From NCBI GenBank assembly GCA_037443565.1, contig JBBIOB010000008.1, forward strand, positions 1-64,000: DNA of 64,000 bases. The letters run 5' to 3'. How positions within the stretch are numbered: position 1 is the stretch's first letter; the number at the start of each line of letters is the position of its first letter. The position numbers and the translations under genes are program-made. Positions 49,491-57,418 of the stretch are shown here, in pieces. The notes beneath the pieces are model-generated. The model did no database searches, was not told the origin of the DNA, and saw nothing but the letters and a program-made list of their open reading frames with translations. This stretch comes from Fervidifonticultor_A sp037443565. GTDB taxonomy: Bacteria > Sysuimicrobiota > Sysuimicrobiia > Sysuimicrobiales > Humicultoraceae.

Positions 49491-50711
49491 CTAGCGAAGC
49501 GTGTCGAGATTGAAGGCCCGGTGGACTGCCCGCACGGCGGTCTGGATGTCGTCGGTGGGCACGACGCACGAGATCTTGATCTCCGACGTGCTGATCATCT
49601 GGATGTTCACGCCCGCGGCGGCCAGGGCGCCGAACATCGCCGCGGCCACGCCGGGGTTGCTGGCCATGCCGGCGCCGATGACCGAGATCTTCGCCACTCC
49701 TTCGCCCGCCGCGACCTCGCCGCCACCGATCTCGCGGCCGACGGTGCGCACCGCCTCCTCAGCCGCAGCGGCATCGGGCTTCGTCACGGTGAACGAAATG
49801 TCGGCCCGCCCCCCGCGGCTGGCAGTCTGGACAATCATGTCCACGTTGATGTGCCGGTCCGCCAGAGCCGAGAAGATCCGGTGGGCGACACCCGGGATGT
49901 CCGGGAGATCGCGGATCGTGATCTTGGCCACATTGGTATCGTGGGCCACACCAGTGACGAGCCGTGTGCGTTCCACCTCCGTCCCCTCCTCCACGATCGT
50001 GCCGGGCGCATCAGTCCAGGTTGACCGCACGTGCAGACGAACCCCGTAGGCTTTGGCGTACTCGACCGAGCGGGTCTGCAGGACGACCGCGCCGCCCGAG
50101 GCCAGCTCCAGCATCTCCTCGTAGGACAGCCGGCTGAGCAGGCGGGCCTCGGGCACGATCCGCGGATCGGCGGTGAAGACCCCGGACACATCGGTGTAGA
50201 TCTCGCAGGAATCCGCGCCCAGGGCCGAGGCCAGGGCGACGGCCGAGAGATCGGATCCCCCGCGGCCCAACGTCGTGATCTCGTGATCGGGGGTGACCCC
50301 CTGGAATCCGGCGACCACGACAATCCGCCCTCGCGCCAGTTCCTCGTCGATCCGCCGGCGGTCGACTTCCAGGATCCGGGCCTTGGTGTGGACCCCGTCG
50401 GTCAGGATCCGAACCTGGCTCCCTGTCAGCGAGATCGCCGGCTCGCCGATGACCTGGAGCGCCATCGACAGCAGGGCGATCGAGACCTGCTCGCCGACCG
50501 CCATGAGCATGTCCAGTTCGCGCGCGGGCGGCTGCGGCGCGATCTCTCGGGCGCGGGTGATCAATTCGTCGGTCATGTCCCCGGGTGCAGACACCACGAC
50601 CACCATGCTGGCGCCGGTCCGCCGGGTGGCGGCCACACGCTGGGCGACGTGGCGCAGCTTCTCCGTCGTGGCCACCGAGCTCCCGCCGTACTTCTGCACA
50701 ATCAGTGCCAC
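49491..50711 (-). CDS. lysC: Aspartate kinase
   Basis: This 406-residue enzyme phosphorylates aspartate, the first step to lysine, threonine and methionine. The catalytic domain has VQKYGGSSV, GRGGSDLSAVALA and TDVSGVFTADPR. Two ACT domains follow (TNVAKITIRDLPDIPGVA and KISVIGAGMASNPGVAA), which mediate feedback by lysine and/or threonine. Its start overlaps the thrC stop by 10 bases. The operon hom, thrC, lysC covers aspartate to threonine except for asd and thrB. Confidence 0.95.
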   Translation of the reverse strand: MALIVQKYGGSSVATTEKLRHVAQRVAATRRTGASMVVVVSAPGDMTDELITRAREIAPQPPARELDMLMAVGEQVSIALLSMALQVIGEPAISLTGSQVRILTDGVHTKARILEVDRRRIDEELARGRIVVVAGFQGVTPDHEITTLGRGGSDLSAVALASALGADSCEIYTDVSGVFTADPRIVPEARLLSRLSYEEMLELASGGAVVLQTRSVEYAKAYGVRLHVRSTWTDAPGTIVEEGTEVERTRLVTGVAHDTNVAKITIRDLPDIPGVAHRIFSALADRHINVDMIVQTASRGGRADISFTVTKPDAAAAEEAVRTVGREIGGGEVAAGEGVAKISVIGAGMASNPGVAAAMFGALAAAGVNIQMISTSEIKISCVVPTDDIQTAVRAVHRAFNLDTLR

Positions 50712-51754
50712 CGTCGGCCTCCTTCGTCCAGAACCGCGCGGACTGCCTCAAGCGTAGCCGGAGTCTGCACCGGCTCGGGCCCTCTCACCACGTCGGGGTC
50801 CTTCAGTCCGTGACCGGTCAGCACGCAGACGACGTCGCCGTCCGGAAGCGCGGCCGCATCCACGCGGGCCAGCCCGGCCACCGCCGCCGCAGAGGCCGGC
50901 TCAACAAAGATCCCCTCGGCGGCCAGGGCACATTGTGCCTCCAAGATCTCTCCGTCGGTCACCTGCACGAACCCGCCGCCCGATGCCTTCGACGCCTCAA
51001 TCGCGCCCTCCCAGCTGGCCGGCCGGCCGATGCGAATCGCCGACGCCACGGTCTGCGGCCGCACGACCGGCTCCCCGCGAAGCAGGGGGTTCGCGCCTTC
51101 GGCCTGTACGCCGACCACCCTAGGCAGACGCTCGATGCGGCCGGCCTCGAGGTACCGCCGGAATCCCTGCCAGTACGCGGTGATGTTCCCTCCGTTCCCG
51201 ACCGGCAGCACGAGCGCCGCGGGAGTGTCGCCCAGCGCGTCGCAGATCTCATAGGCGGCCGTCGCCTGGCCTTCGAGCCGAAGCGGGTTTAGCGAGTTCA
51301 CGAGCACGAACGCGTCGCTGGCCACCGCCCGCACCAATCCGAGGGCATCTTCAAAGCGGCCGTCGACCGCCACCACACGCGCGCCGTGGGCCGCTGCCTG
51401 CGCAAGCTTGCCTCGCGCCACAACCCCTGCCGGCAGCAGCACCCAGCAGGACAGGCCGGCGCGGCCCGCATAGGCGGCCGCCGACGCGGCCGTGTTGCCG
51501 GTCGATGCGCAGAGCACGCCGCGGGCTCCCGCGGATGCCGCCTGACTGACCGCCACGGTCATTCCGCGATCCTTGAAGGAGCCGGTCGGGTTGCTGCCCT
51601 CAACCTTCAACCAGACCGGCCGGCACAGGAGCCGGCTCAACCGCGCCGACGGGACCAGGGGGGTGCCGCCCTCGTGCAGCGTGATCACGCGGTCGAGCGG
51701 AGGCAGGAACTCTCGATACGCGTCGATGATCCCGGGCCACGGCACGAACGTCAC
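50702..51754 (-). CDS. thrC: Threonine synthase
   Basis: This 350-residue PLP enzyme converts O-phosphohomoserine to threonine. The PLP lysine lies in NPTGSFKDRGM, and the cofactor-phosphate loop is VGNGGNITAYW. It is the short form (about 350 residues), which starts EGGTPLVPSARL. It lies between hom (18 bases upstream) and lysC (overlap). Homoserine kinase (thrB) is not in this operon. Confidence 0.95.
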   Translation of the reverse strand: MTFVPWPGIIDAYREFLPPLDRVITLHEGGTPLVPSARLSRLLCRPVWLKVEGSNPTGSFKDRGMTVAVSQAASAGARGVLCASTGNTAASAAAYAGRAGLSCWVLLPAGVVARGKLAQAAAHGARVVAVDGRFEDALGLVRAVASDAFVLVNSLNPLRLEGQATAAYEICDALGDTPAALVLPVGNGGNITAYWQGFRRYLEAGRIERLPRVVGVQAEGANPLLRGEPVVRPQTVASAIRIGRPASWEGAIEASKASGGGFVQVTDGEILEAQCALAAEGIFVEPASAAAVAGLARVDAAALPDGDVVCVLTGHGLKDPDVVRGPEPVQTPATLEAVRAVLDEGGRRWH

Positions 51755-51772
51755 TGGCAGACTCCCGCGCGG

Positions 51773-53056
51773 CTATGCCGCAATACGAAGGACCGCGTGC
51801 ACCGCAGCCACCGCGTCGAGCGCCTTCAGGCGGGCCAGCACACGCTGCATCGAGGCTTCCCGCGCCTCATGCGTCACCAGCACCGCGTCCGCGGTGACCC
51901 CGCGACTCTTCTGCACGATCGACGCGATACTGACTCCTTCGTCGCCGAAGGCCCCGGCCACCTGCGCGAACACGCCGGGCCGGTCCGATACCTCGAGGAG
52001 GACACAGTACGGAACGACGATGTCGGCGATCTCGCGGATCGGGCGGCGAGGGAATTCCTGACGGCCGAGGCGACCTCCTGCTCCCCTCCGGATGTTGCGG
52101 GCCGCATCGATCACATCGCCGACCACGGCGCTCGCGGTCGGGCCCCCTCCCGCGCCGCGGCCCTCGAGCACGATGGGGCCGACCGGATCGCCGTCGATCA
52201 TGACGGCGTTCAGCTCATCGGCGACACTAGCCAGAGGGTGTGCCATCGGCAGCAGGCCGGGATGCACTCGAGCCTCGACCGCGCCGCCCTCGCACCGGGC
52301 GATGGCCAGCAGCTTCACGGCGTATCCCAGCTCCCGGGCATACGCGATGTCGCGCTGCGTGAGCCCGCTGATCCCCTCGCGGTAGACGTCGTCTCCGGCC
52401 ACCCGACAGCCGAACGCCAGGGAGGCGAGGATCGCGAGCTTCGCCGCCGCGTCATGACCGTCCACGTCATCCGTAGGATCGCTCTCGGCAAATCCGCGCT
52501 GCTGCGCGGCCACCAGCGCCTCGGCGAACCCCACACCGTCGTGGGCCATTCGTGTGAGAATGAAGTTCGTCGTGCCGTTGAGGATGCCAACAACCTGCCG
52601 GATGGCATTGGCCGCCAGCGACTCGGTGATGGCCTTGACCACCGGAATGCCGCCGCCGACGCTCGCCTCGAAGAACAGGTCTGTCCCGGCGCGGGCGGCC
52701 GCGGCCAGCAGTTCGTCGCCTCGCGACGACATCAACTGCTTGTTTGCGGTTACGACGGCCTTGCCGCGGGAGAGCGCGGCCATGATGTACGAGCGGGCGG
52801 GTTCGATCCCGCCGATCACCTCGACGACAACGTCGACCGCAGGATCCTCGACGAGTGCGCGGCCGTCGCCTCCAATGAGGCCGGCTGGCAGGGTCAGGGG
52901 GCGAGGGCGTTCAGGATGCGCGACGGCGACGCGCTGCAGGACGACCGGAATCCCGGCGCGGCCAGCGATCTCGCCGCTGCGATGTATGAGCAGATCAGCG
53001 ACGGCTGTCCCCACCGTTCCCAGTCCCAGCAGCCCAATGCGACAGATCCCCTCCAC
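51773..53056 (-). CDS. hom: Homoserine dehydrogenase
   Basis: This 427-residue enzyme reduces aspartate semialdehyde to homoserine. It has the NAD(P) loop GLLGLGTVGTAV, VTANKQLMS, GILNGTTNFILTRM, DDVDGHDAAAKLAILA and a C-terminal ACT domain (LLEVSDRPGVFAQVAGAF) for threonine feedback. The GTG start at 53056 has GGAGGGAGG upstream and gives the family N-terminus. It is the first gene of the threonine operon and has a strong promoter upstream. Confidence 0.95.
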   Translation of the reverse strand: MEGICRIGLLGLGTVGTAVADLLIHRSGEIAGRAGIPVVLQRVAVAHPERPRPLTLPAGLIGGDGRALVEDPAVDVVVEVIGGIEPARSYIMAALSRGKAVVTANKQLMSSRGDELLAAAARAGTDLFFEASVGGGIPVVKAITESLAANAIRQVVGILNGTTNFILTRMAHDGVGFAEALVAAQQRGFAESDPTDDVDGHDAAAKLAILASLAFGCRVAGDDVYREGISGLTQRDIAYARELGYAVKLLAIARCEGGAVEARVHPGLLPMAHPLASVADELNAVMIDGDPVGPIVLEGRGAGGGPTASAVVGDVIDAARNIRRGAGGRLGRQEFPRRPIREIADIVVPYCVLLEVSDRPGVFAQVAGAFGDEGVSIASIVQKSRGVTADAVLVTHEAREASMQRVLARLKALDAVAAVHAVLRIAA

Positions 53057-53088
53057 TGAATCCTCCCTCCGGCCTGAGCAACGCCCCA

Positions 53089-53118
53089 CGCATACCAGAC
53101 GGCCGGAGGTGGTGTCAA
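53089..53118 (-). promoter_or_regulatory. Promoter of the hom-thrC-lysC operon
   Basis: On the minus strand a perfect TTGACA (53118-53113) and TATGCG (53094-53089) are 18 bases apart, with TGG forming an extended -10 (TGGTATGCG). The start point would be near 53082, giving a leader of about 26 bases to the GTG. No leader peptide or riboswitch fits in that space. Confidence 0.6.
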
Positions 53119-53224
53119 GGCGACCCAGAGGCGGGCGACGGCGGGGCGGCACACGCCGTTGACGGTGACCGACCGGTGGGCTATCGTCGGGACGACGGGT
53201 GGCCGGTCGGCCGAGCGACTTCCC

Positions 53225-54457
53225 ATGGGTCGTCATCCATCACGCAGGCACACGTCGCCGGAAGAGGCGCCCGCCGGCAGGCGTATCCGGCAGCGCCGGC
53301 GGGATCTGGGGCTGACGCAGGCGGACTTGGCCGGGTCGGACTACACCAAGAGCTTCATCAGCCAGATCGAAGGCGGGCATGCGGATCCGTCGCTCGATAC
53401 CCTGCGCCTCTTCGGCCGCAGGCTTCACCTGAGTCTCTCGACGATCGCCGGCGACGACGCCGACCGGCGCCTCGCCCTCCTGGCCGGGCTTCTGGCGTGG
53501 GCTGAGTCCCGCGCCGAAGCCGGCCGCTTGGATGCCGCCCGCCAGGCGGCGGCGCTGGTCCGTGAGATCGCGTCAGAGTCCGCGGCACCGCTGTTCGAAG
53601 CCGACGCCCTGCTGATGCTCGCGCACCTGGACACTGCGGCGGGGGACGTCGACGCCGCGCAGCGTGCGCTTGACGCGGTGGCCGCTCTTCCATTGAGGTC
53701 GGGGTCGCGGGTGAGCGTGCGGGCTGCGCTCGCACGGGGGGAACTGGCTCTGCGAAGGCGTGATGTGACGTCCTCCATCGAGGCATTCCGCCACGTCGCA
53801 CGCTCGGGCCCTCATACTGCTCGCCATCCCGATCTGCGGGCACAGGCACTCATCGGGCTGGCCGCCACCGCGGACCGGTCCGGGGATCGACGGCGGGCCC
53901 GACGGAGGCTCGAATCGGCCCTCGCGCTGACCGCGCGCCAGGGTCTCCACAGCCTGCGCGGCGACGTTCACCTTCGGCTCGCGGCATTGGATGGTCTCGA
54001 GGGTCGACACGATTCTGCCCTCCGGCACCTCGAGGAGGCCGCGCAGATGCTCCCCGCCCACCCCCGGACGAGATTGGCGACTCTGCTTGCCCTGGCGCAG
54101 GCAGCTCTGGCGTCGGGGGACCTACCCCTTGCTGAGCGGGCGGCGCAGCACGCCGGTCGGCTGACCGAGACCATTGACGATGCGGTCGCCCGGGCAAGGA
54201 CCGGGGCGCTGATCGGACGGGTGCTGGCCGCGCAGGGCCGCCACGCGGATGGGGCGGCGCGGCTCTCCGAGGCCGCCTCGCTGATCCGCGGAGAGGCCGC
54301 CCCCGTCGAGGTCGTGCAGGCCGCAAGAGAGTTCGGGGAGTTCTACCAGGCGGTGGGCGATCGCGATGCGGCGGCGCGCTTCCTTGCGATAGCCTCCCGG
54401 CCCACACTGCCGACGACGGCAGACGGCAGTACGCCTGGAGCCGCCGCTCCCTGGTGA
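53225..54457 (+). CDS. HTH-XRE transcriptional regulator with TPR repeats (paralogue 1)
   Basis: This 410-residue protein has an XRE/Cro helix-turn-helix at about 17-72 (RIRQRRRDLGLTQADLAG, KSFISQIEGG). About 330 residues of helical tetratricopeptide-like repeats follow, recognisable from repeated LxxALxxA and GDxxxAxxxLExAxxL patterns. This is the two-part architecture of RRNPP-type regulators, where the TPR domain binds a small peptide. It is divergent from hom and tail-to-tail with a paralogue 24 bases away. The ATG at 53225 is preferred; an upstream start would put an odd basic tail before the HTH. Target genes are unknown. Confidence 0.88.
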   Translation: MGRHPSRRHTSPEEAPAGRRIRQRRRDLGLTQADLAGSDYTKSFISQIEGGHADPSLDTLRLFGRRLHLSLSTIAGDDADRRLALLAGLLAWAESRAEAGRLDAARQAAALVREIASESAAPLFEADALLMLAHLDTAAGDVDAAQRALDAVAALPLRSGSRVSVRAALARGELALRRRDVTSSIEAFRHVARSGPHTARHPDLRAQALIGLAATADRSGDRRRARRRLESALALTARQGLHSLRGDVHLRLAALDGLEGRHDSALRHLEEAAQMLPAHPRTRLATLLALAQAALASGDLPLAERAAQHAGRLTETIDDAVARARTGALIGRVLAAQGRHADGAARLSEAASLIRGEAAPVEVVQAAREFGEFYQAVGDRDAAARFLAIASRPTLPTTADGSTPGAAAPW

Positions 54458-54463
54458 GTCGGC

Positions 54464-54479
54464 CCCGGCCTGCGCCGGG
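54464..54479. terminator. Hairpin between convergent regulators
   Basis: CCCGGC and GCCGGG form a 6-bp GC stem with a 4-base loop in the 24-base gap between the two convergent regulator genes. There is no U-tract on either strand, so it would be at most a weak or bidirectional transcription barrier. Confidence 0.35.
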
Positions 54480-54481
54480 CG

Positions 54482-55768
54482 CTATGTGACTCCGGCCTCC
54501 TGGACGCGGAACGCCCTGGCGAAGAGATGGGCCGCCTGCCCTTCCTCGCCGCGCTCCAAGAGCAGGAACCCGTAGTCGCGGCTGACCCGCGCCACCTCAC
54601 CGACAGCCCCGAGGCGTTCGAACTCGTGAAGGGCGTACGCATAGCGATGCACGGCTTCGTCCAGCTTGCCTTCACGGTGACAGACGGCTGCCATGACGGT
54701 CTCGGCGCGCGCCGCCTCCGCCGGATCCTGCAGCCTGACCGCGAGTCGAATTGCTTCCTCGGCCCGGGAGCGTGCCGCCTCGGAGTCGCCGCGCAAGAAT
54801 GCGGCGCGCGCCAGTTCGGTCAGGGTCTGCGCTCGGCCGGCGTCGTCCGCGAGCCGGCTGGCCAGGACGAGGCTCTGCTCGAGCGCAGCCACGCCCTCCT
54901 CGGGCTGACCGCGGTTGAGCAGCAGTATGCCGATGCTGCGCTTGACCGTGCCCAGGGCCAGCAGGTTCTCCTGGGTCTCGAAGAGCACCGCGGCCTTCTC
55001 GAGATGCACCCGTGCGAGATCAAATGACTGCTCCCGCTCGTAGGCGACGCCGAGGTTGAAATGCAACGCCCCGAGCGACATGAGATCTCCAAGCGGCTCA
55101 AGCCGGTCGAGCGCAGCGCGAAAGCACTCGAGGGCCTGGGCCGGCAACCCAAGGTCAGAGTACGTCCGGCCGAGATTGGCCAGCACGCTGCCCTCGAATT
55201 CGGTGTCCGGCGGAGAGGCGGACCGCGCCGCCAACAGCGCCCGCGTGAAGGCGTCTCGGGCGGCCGGGAAGTCGCGCTTCCGGAGGGAGAGGAACCCTGT
55301 GGCGCTTGCCACCCGTGCGACTAAGTCCGGCCGCCCGAGCGCACCTGCGATCTCGCGCGCGCGGTCAAGATGCTGCTCAGCCAGGTCGAACTGCCTCAGC
55401 CCGGTCAGCGCCTGCCCCAGTCCGACCTGAATGCGAAACATGATCTCAGGCGGCGTGTCAGATCCACCATGCCGCTCCGCCGCATGATAGGCTTCCACCG
55501 CCTCGGTGTGGCGGTGCTGCCGCAAGAGCGCCGCGCCCAGGTTGATCTTCAGGGACATCTGCCGGGCCAGCGGGGGCTCAGCATCGAGGAGGTGAGAGAC
55601 CGGAACGCCGAGCCGCCCGGCGAGCAGCCGCAGGCTGTCCAGCGAAGGCCGCACCTTGTCGTGCTCGAGCATGCTGATGAAGCTCTCCGAGAGCTCCTCG
55701 CCGGCGAGCGCGCGCTGCGTCAGGCCGCGGTCTCGGCGAGCGCGGCGCACTTTCTCTCCAAGCGTCAC
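54482..55768 (-). CDS. HTH-XRE transcriptional regulator with TPR repeats (paralogue 2)
   Basis: This 428-residue protein has an N-terminal HTH (3-60: GEKVRRARRDRGLTQRALAG, ESFISMLEHDKVRPSLDSL). Eight or so well-formed TPR units follow, for example AVEAYHAAERHGG, LAEQHLDRAREIAGALG and ALECFRAALDRLEPLGD. I start it at GTG 55768 (MTLGEKV) because GGGGGGA lies upstream. It belongs to the same family as the convergent paralogue and to the RRNPP-like class in architecture. A gene for a tiny secreted peptide lies directly upstream on the same strand, so the TPR domain is a good candidate for peptide binding. Confidence 0.9.
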   Translation of the reverse strand: MTLGEKVRRARRDRGLTQRALAGEELSESFISMLEHDKVRPSLDSLRLLAGRLGVPVSHLLDAEPPLARQMSLKINLGAALLRQHRHTEAVEAYHAAERHGGSDTPPEIMFRIQVGLGQALTGLRQFDLAEQHLDRAREIAGALGRPDLVARVASATGFLSLRKRDFPAARDAFTRALLAARSASPPDTEFEGSVLANLGRTYSDLGLPAQALECFRAALDRLEPLGDLMSLGALHFNLGVAYEREQSFDLARVHLEKAAVLFETQENLLALGTVKRSIGILLLNRGQPEEGVAALEQSLVLASRLADDAGRAQTLTELARAAFLRGDSEAARSRAEEAIRLAVRLQDPAEAARAETVMAAVCHREGKLDEAVHRYAYALHEFERLGAVGEVARVSRDYGFLLLERGEEGQAAHLFARAFRVQEAGVT

Positions 55769-55876
55769 AACGGTTCCCCCCAAGAGATCTCCGGCCCGCG
55801 GCCAGGACTGTCAGCCCTGCAGCGGCTTCGTGATCTCGTGACCTGCGGCCAGGCGAAAGGCGCCTTGATGTGTGCG

Positions 55877-56035
55877 CTACGCCCAGCCGCCCAGCGCTTC
55901 GATGTCGCCGTGCCCGGCCCAGCCGCCCAGCGCCTCGATGTCGCCATGTCCGCCCATGAGAGTCGCCGTGCTACGCAGGTTTGCGCATGAAACGCCGAGC
56001 AACACGGCAAGGGCGATCACGACCATGGTTCTCAT
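55877..56035 (-). CDS. Tiny secreted peptide precursor with two identical 12-residue repeats (candidate signal peptide)
   Basis: This 52-residue ORF has a strong Shine-Dalgarno (GGGGGGAG, about 6 bases before the ATG). Residues 1-18 are a secretion signal (MRTMVVIALAVLLGVSCA). The C-terminus is two copies of GHGDIEALGGWA (29-40 and 41-52) ending directly at the stop. The two DNA copies differ at four positions, all synonymous, which shows selection on the peptide. LGVSC is a partial lipobox, so lipid attachment at Cys17 is possible. It lies 108 bases upstream of an HTH-TPR regulator and in the same direction, as Phr/PapR/NprX-like peptides do relative to their receptors. No known family was recognised. 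Confidence 0.75.
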   Translation of the reverse strand: MRTMVVIALAVLLGVSCANLRSTATLMGGHGDIEALGGWAGHGDIEALGGWA

Positions 56036-56428
56036 CTGATTCTCCCCCCTCAGGGTTCGGGCTGCGGATCGTCCAAAGGCAGGCTTCGATCTGGGAATGC
56101 CCGACGTTTCGACACCTGCCGGTGAAGTTCCTCCATTGGAAGGCTCTCACTTCATCAATACTGAAGTCCGATGCCCGGTGGCCGCTGAACTATCGTTTGG
56201 GAGGCCGATTTCTTGCAGTTCCCGGCAGGAACCGAAGAGCAATGGCAAAAATCACTCTGTCTGAACTGGCGGGTTCTCCACGCGTTCACCGCCACGCGCG
56301 GAAGGGTCGGTCCTGACACCAGGTCAGGTCGGGGGCGGCACCTCCGGACCGACGAGGCCGGAGGGCGTCGTTCCGGTAGCCGCCCCCCGACCTCTCTCCT
56401 GGACTGCAAGCGGATCTCTGGGTTCGCC
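56036..56428. other. Long non-coding stretch upstream of the peptide gene
   Basis: This 393-base gap is among the longest in the window. Its part nearest the peptide gene (56100-56235) is AT-richer than its surroundings and holds the half-site array described separately, so it is probably the control region of the peptide and regulator. The part nearest the dioxygenase stop (56286-56428) is GC-rich with short inverted repeats, and I see no convincing gene or terminator there. A 111-codon plus-strand frame across it has no ribosome-binding site or recognisable motif. Confidence 0.5.
56123..56167. promoter_or_regulatory. Array of TGAAGT/ACTTCA half-sites upstream of the peptide gene
   Basis: TGAAGT occurs at 56123-56128 and 56162-56167, and its complement ACTTCA at 56149-56154. 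The last two form an inverted repeat with a 7-base spacer (56149-56167). Starts are spaced 26 and 13 bases apart. XRE-type dimers bind such dyads. The array lies 88-132 bases before the peptide ATG. Confidence 0.4.
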
Positions 56429-57418
56429 CTACGTCACGACGGACGGCCTGTCGCGCAGTGTCGCGTCTCGGATCGGGCGCGGATCGCCGGTGGTGATGTC
56501 CTCCACCGCCGATGCCTCGTCGAACCAGCTTCTGGGAGCCACGTGACCCCAGAACGTCTGGCGTCGCGGGTCGTTGACACTCCACCGCAGCGGAGGCCGA
56601 TCGGGATCGGCGGTCAGGTAGTCCCCGGTGTAGAGCTCGATGCGGTGGCCGTCGGGATCGCGCAGGTAGACGAACAGCGCATTGGAGATGCCATGCCGTC
56701 CCGGTCCGCGCTCGATCGCCGCGTGCATTCCGGCGCCGGCCAGGATGTCGCACGCGCGGATCACGTTGACGGTCTCCGGCAGCCAGAACCCGACGTGGTG
56801 TAGGCGCGGGCCGGTCCCGTTCATCAACGCGATGTCGTGCACGGTCTGCTTGCGGTGCAACCAGGCAGCCCACAATCGCGGGGGCGAGTCCTCGGTCTCG
56901 GTGTATTCCGAGCATCGGAACCCCCAGGCGGTCGTGTACCACTCGTAGGCCGGCTCGATGTCCGGCACCTGGCAGTTGAAGTGGTCGATGCGCATGATGT
57001 GCGGGCCTCGGTAGTGGTCGAACTGCCGCAGCATCCCGCCGACGCGCTCCATTGCGGCATAGAACTCGACGGGCAGCCCTGCCGGATCCTGGACGCGCAG
57101 GCCGCGCCCCATGCCGGGCTCCTCGCCCTCGGCGACCCGGCGCACCGGTAGGTCCGCCCGGCGCGCGATCGTCTCCAGGTGGTCGAGATCCTCGGTGGAC
57201 GCCACCTTGAACGCCAGGTGCGAGGCCCCGGCGGACGGGGCCAGGCGCAGGATGAGGCTGTGGTGCTCGGTCTCTTCGAGCCCCCGCAGATACAGGGCTC
57301 CTCCCCGGTTCTCGGTCTCCGTGAAGCCGAGAAGGTCCACGTAGAACGCCCGGGCCCTCCCGAGGTCGGTGACGCGGAGCGCTGCATGGCCCGCCCTGAT
57401 GATGTTCGGCGCGCTCAT
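56429..57418 (-). CDS. hpaD: Extradiol ring-cleavage dioxygenase, homoprotocatechuate 2,3-dioxygenase type
   Basis: This 329-residue type-I extradiol dioxygenase has two vicinal-oxygen-chelate modules. The N-terminal one begins RAGHAALRVTDLGRARAFYVDLLGF, split here as GHAALRVTDL and RARAFYVDLLGF. The catalytic one has the metal ligands in IDHFNCQV, HHVGFWLPE and GHRIELYTGDY, with the ligand Glu in the last. It matches the Fe/Mn-dependent HpaD of the Arthrobacter/Brevibacterium type. It opens the ring of 3,4-dihydroxyphenylacetate. Its ATG overlaps the flavin reductase stop by 4 bases (ATGA). Confidence 0.9.
   Translation of the reverse strand: MSAPNIIRAGHAALRVTDLGRARAFYVDLLGFTETENRGGALYLRGLEETEHHSLILRLAPSAGASHLAFKVASTEDLDHLETIARRADLPVRRVAEGEEPGMGRGLRVQDPAGLPVEFYAAMERVGGMLRQFDHYRGPHIMRIDHFNCQVPDIEPAYEWYTTAWGFRCSEYTETEDSPPRLWAAWLHRKQTVHDIALMNGTGPRLHHVGFWLPETVNVIRACDILAGAGMHAAIERGPGRHGISNALFVYLRDPDGHRIELYTGDYLTADPDRPPLRWSVNDPRRQTFWGHVAPRSWFDEASAVEDITTGDPRPIRDATLRDRPSVVT

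Noticed and set aside
55765..56010. An 81-codon minus-strand frame overlapping the peptide gene in another frame
   Set aside because: The alternative frame (with 52 codons, a signal peptide and silent-only repeat differences) is far better supported. This frame shows nonsynonymous changes between the repeats and also overlaps the regulator start.
55981..56316. A 111-codon plus-strand frame across the peptide gene's upstream region
   Set aside because: It overlaps the peptide signal sequence antisense and has no Shine-Dalgarno or motif. The minus-strand peptide has repeat conservation that supports it instead.
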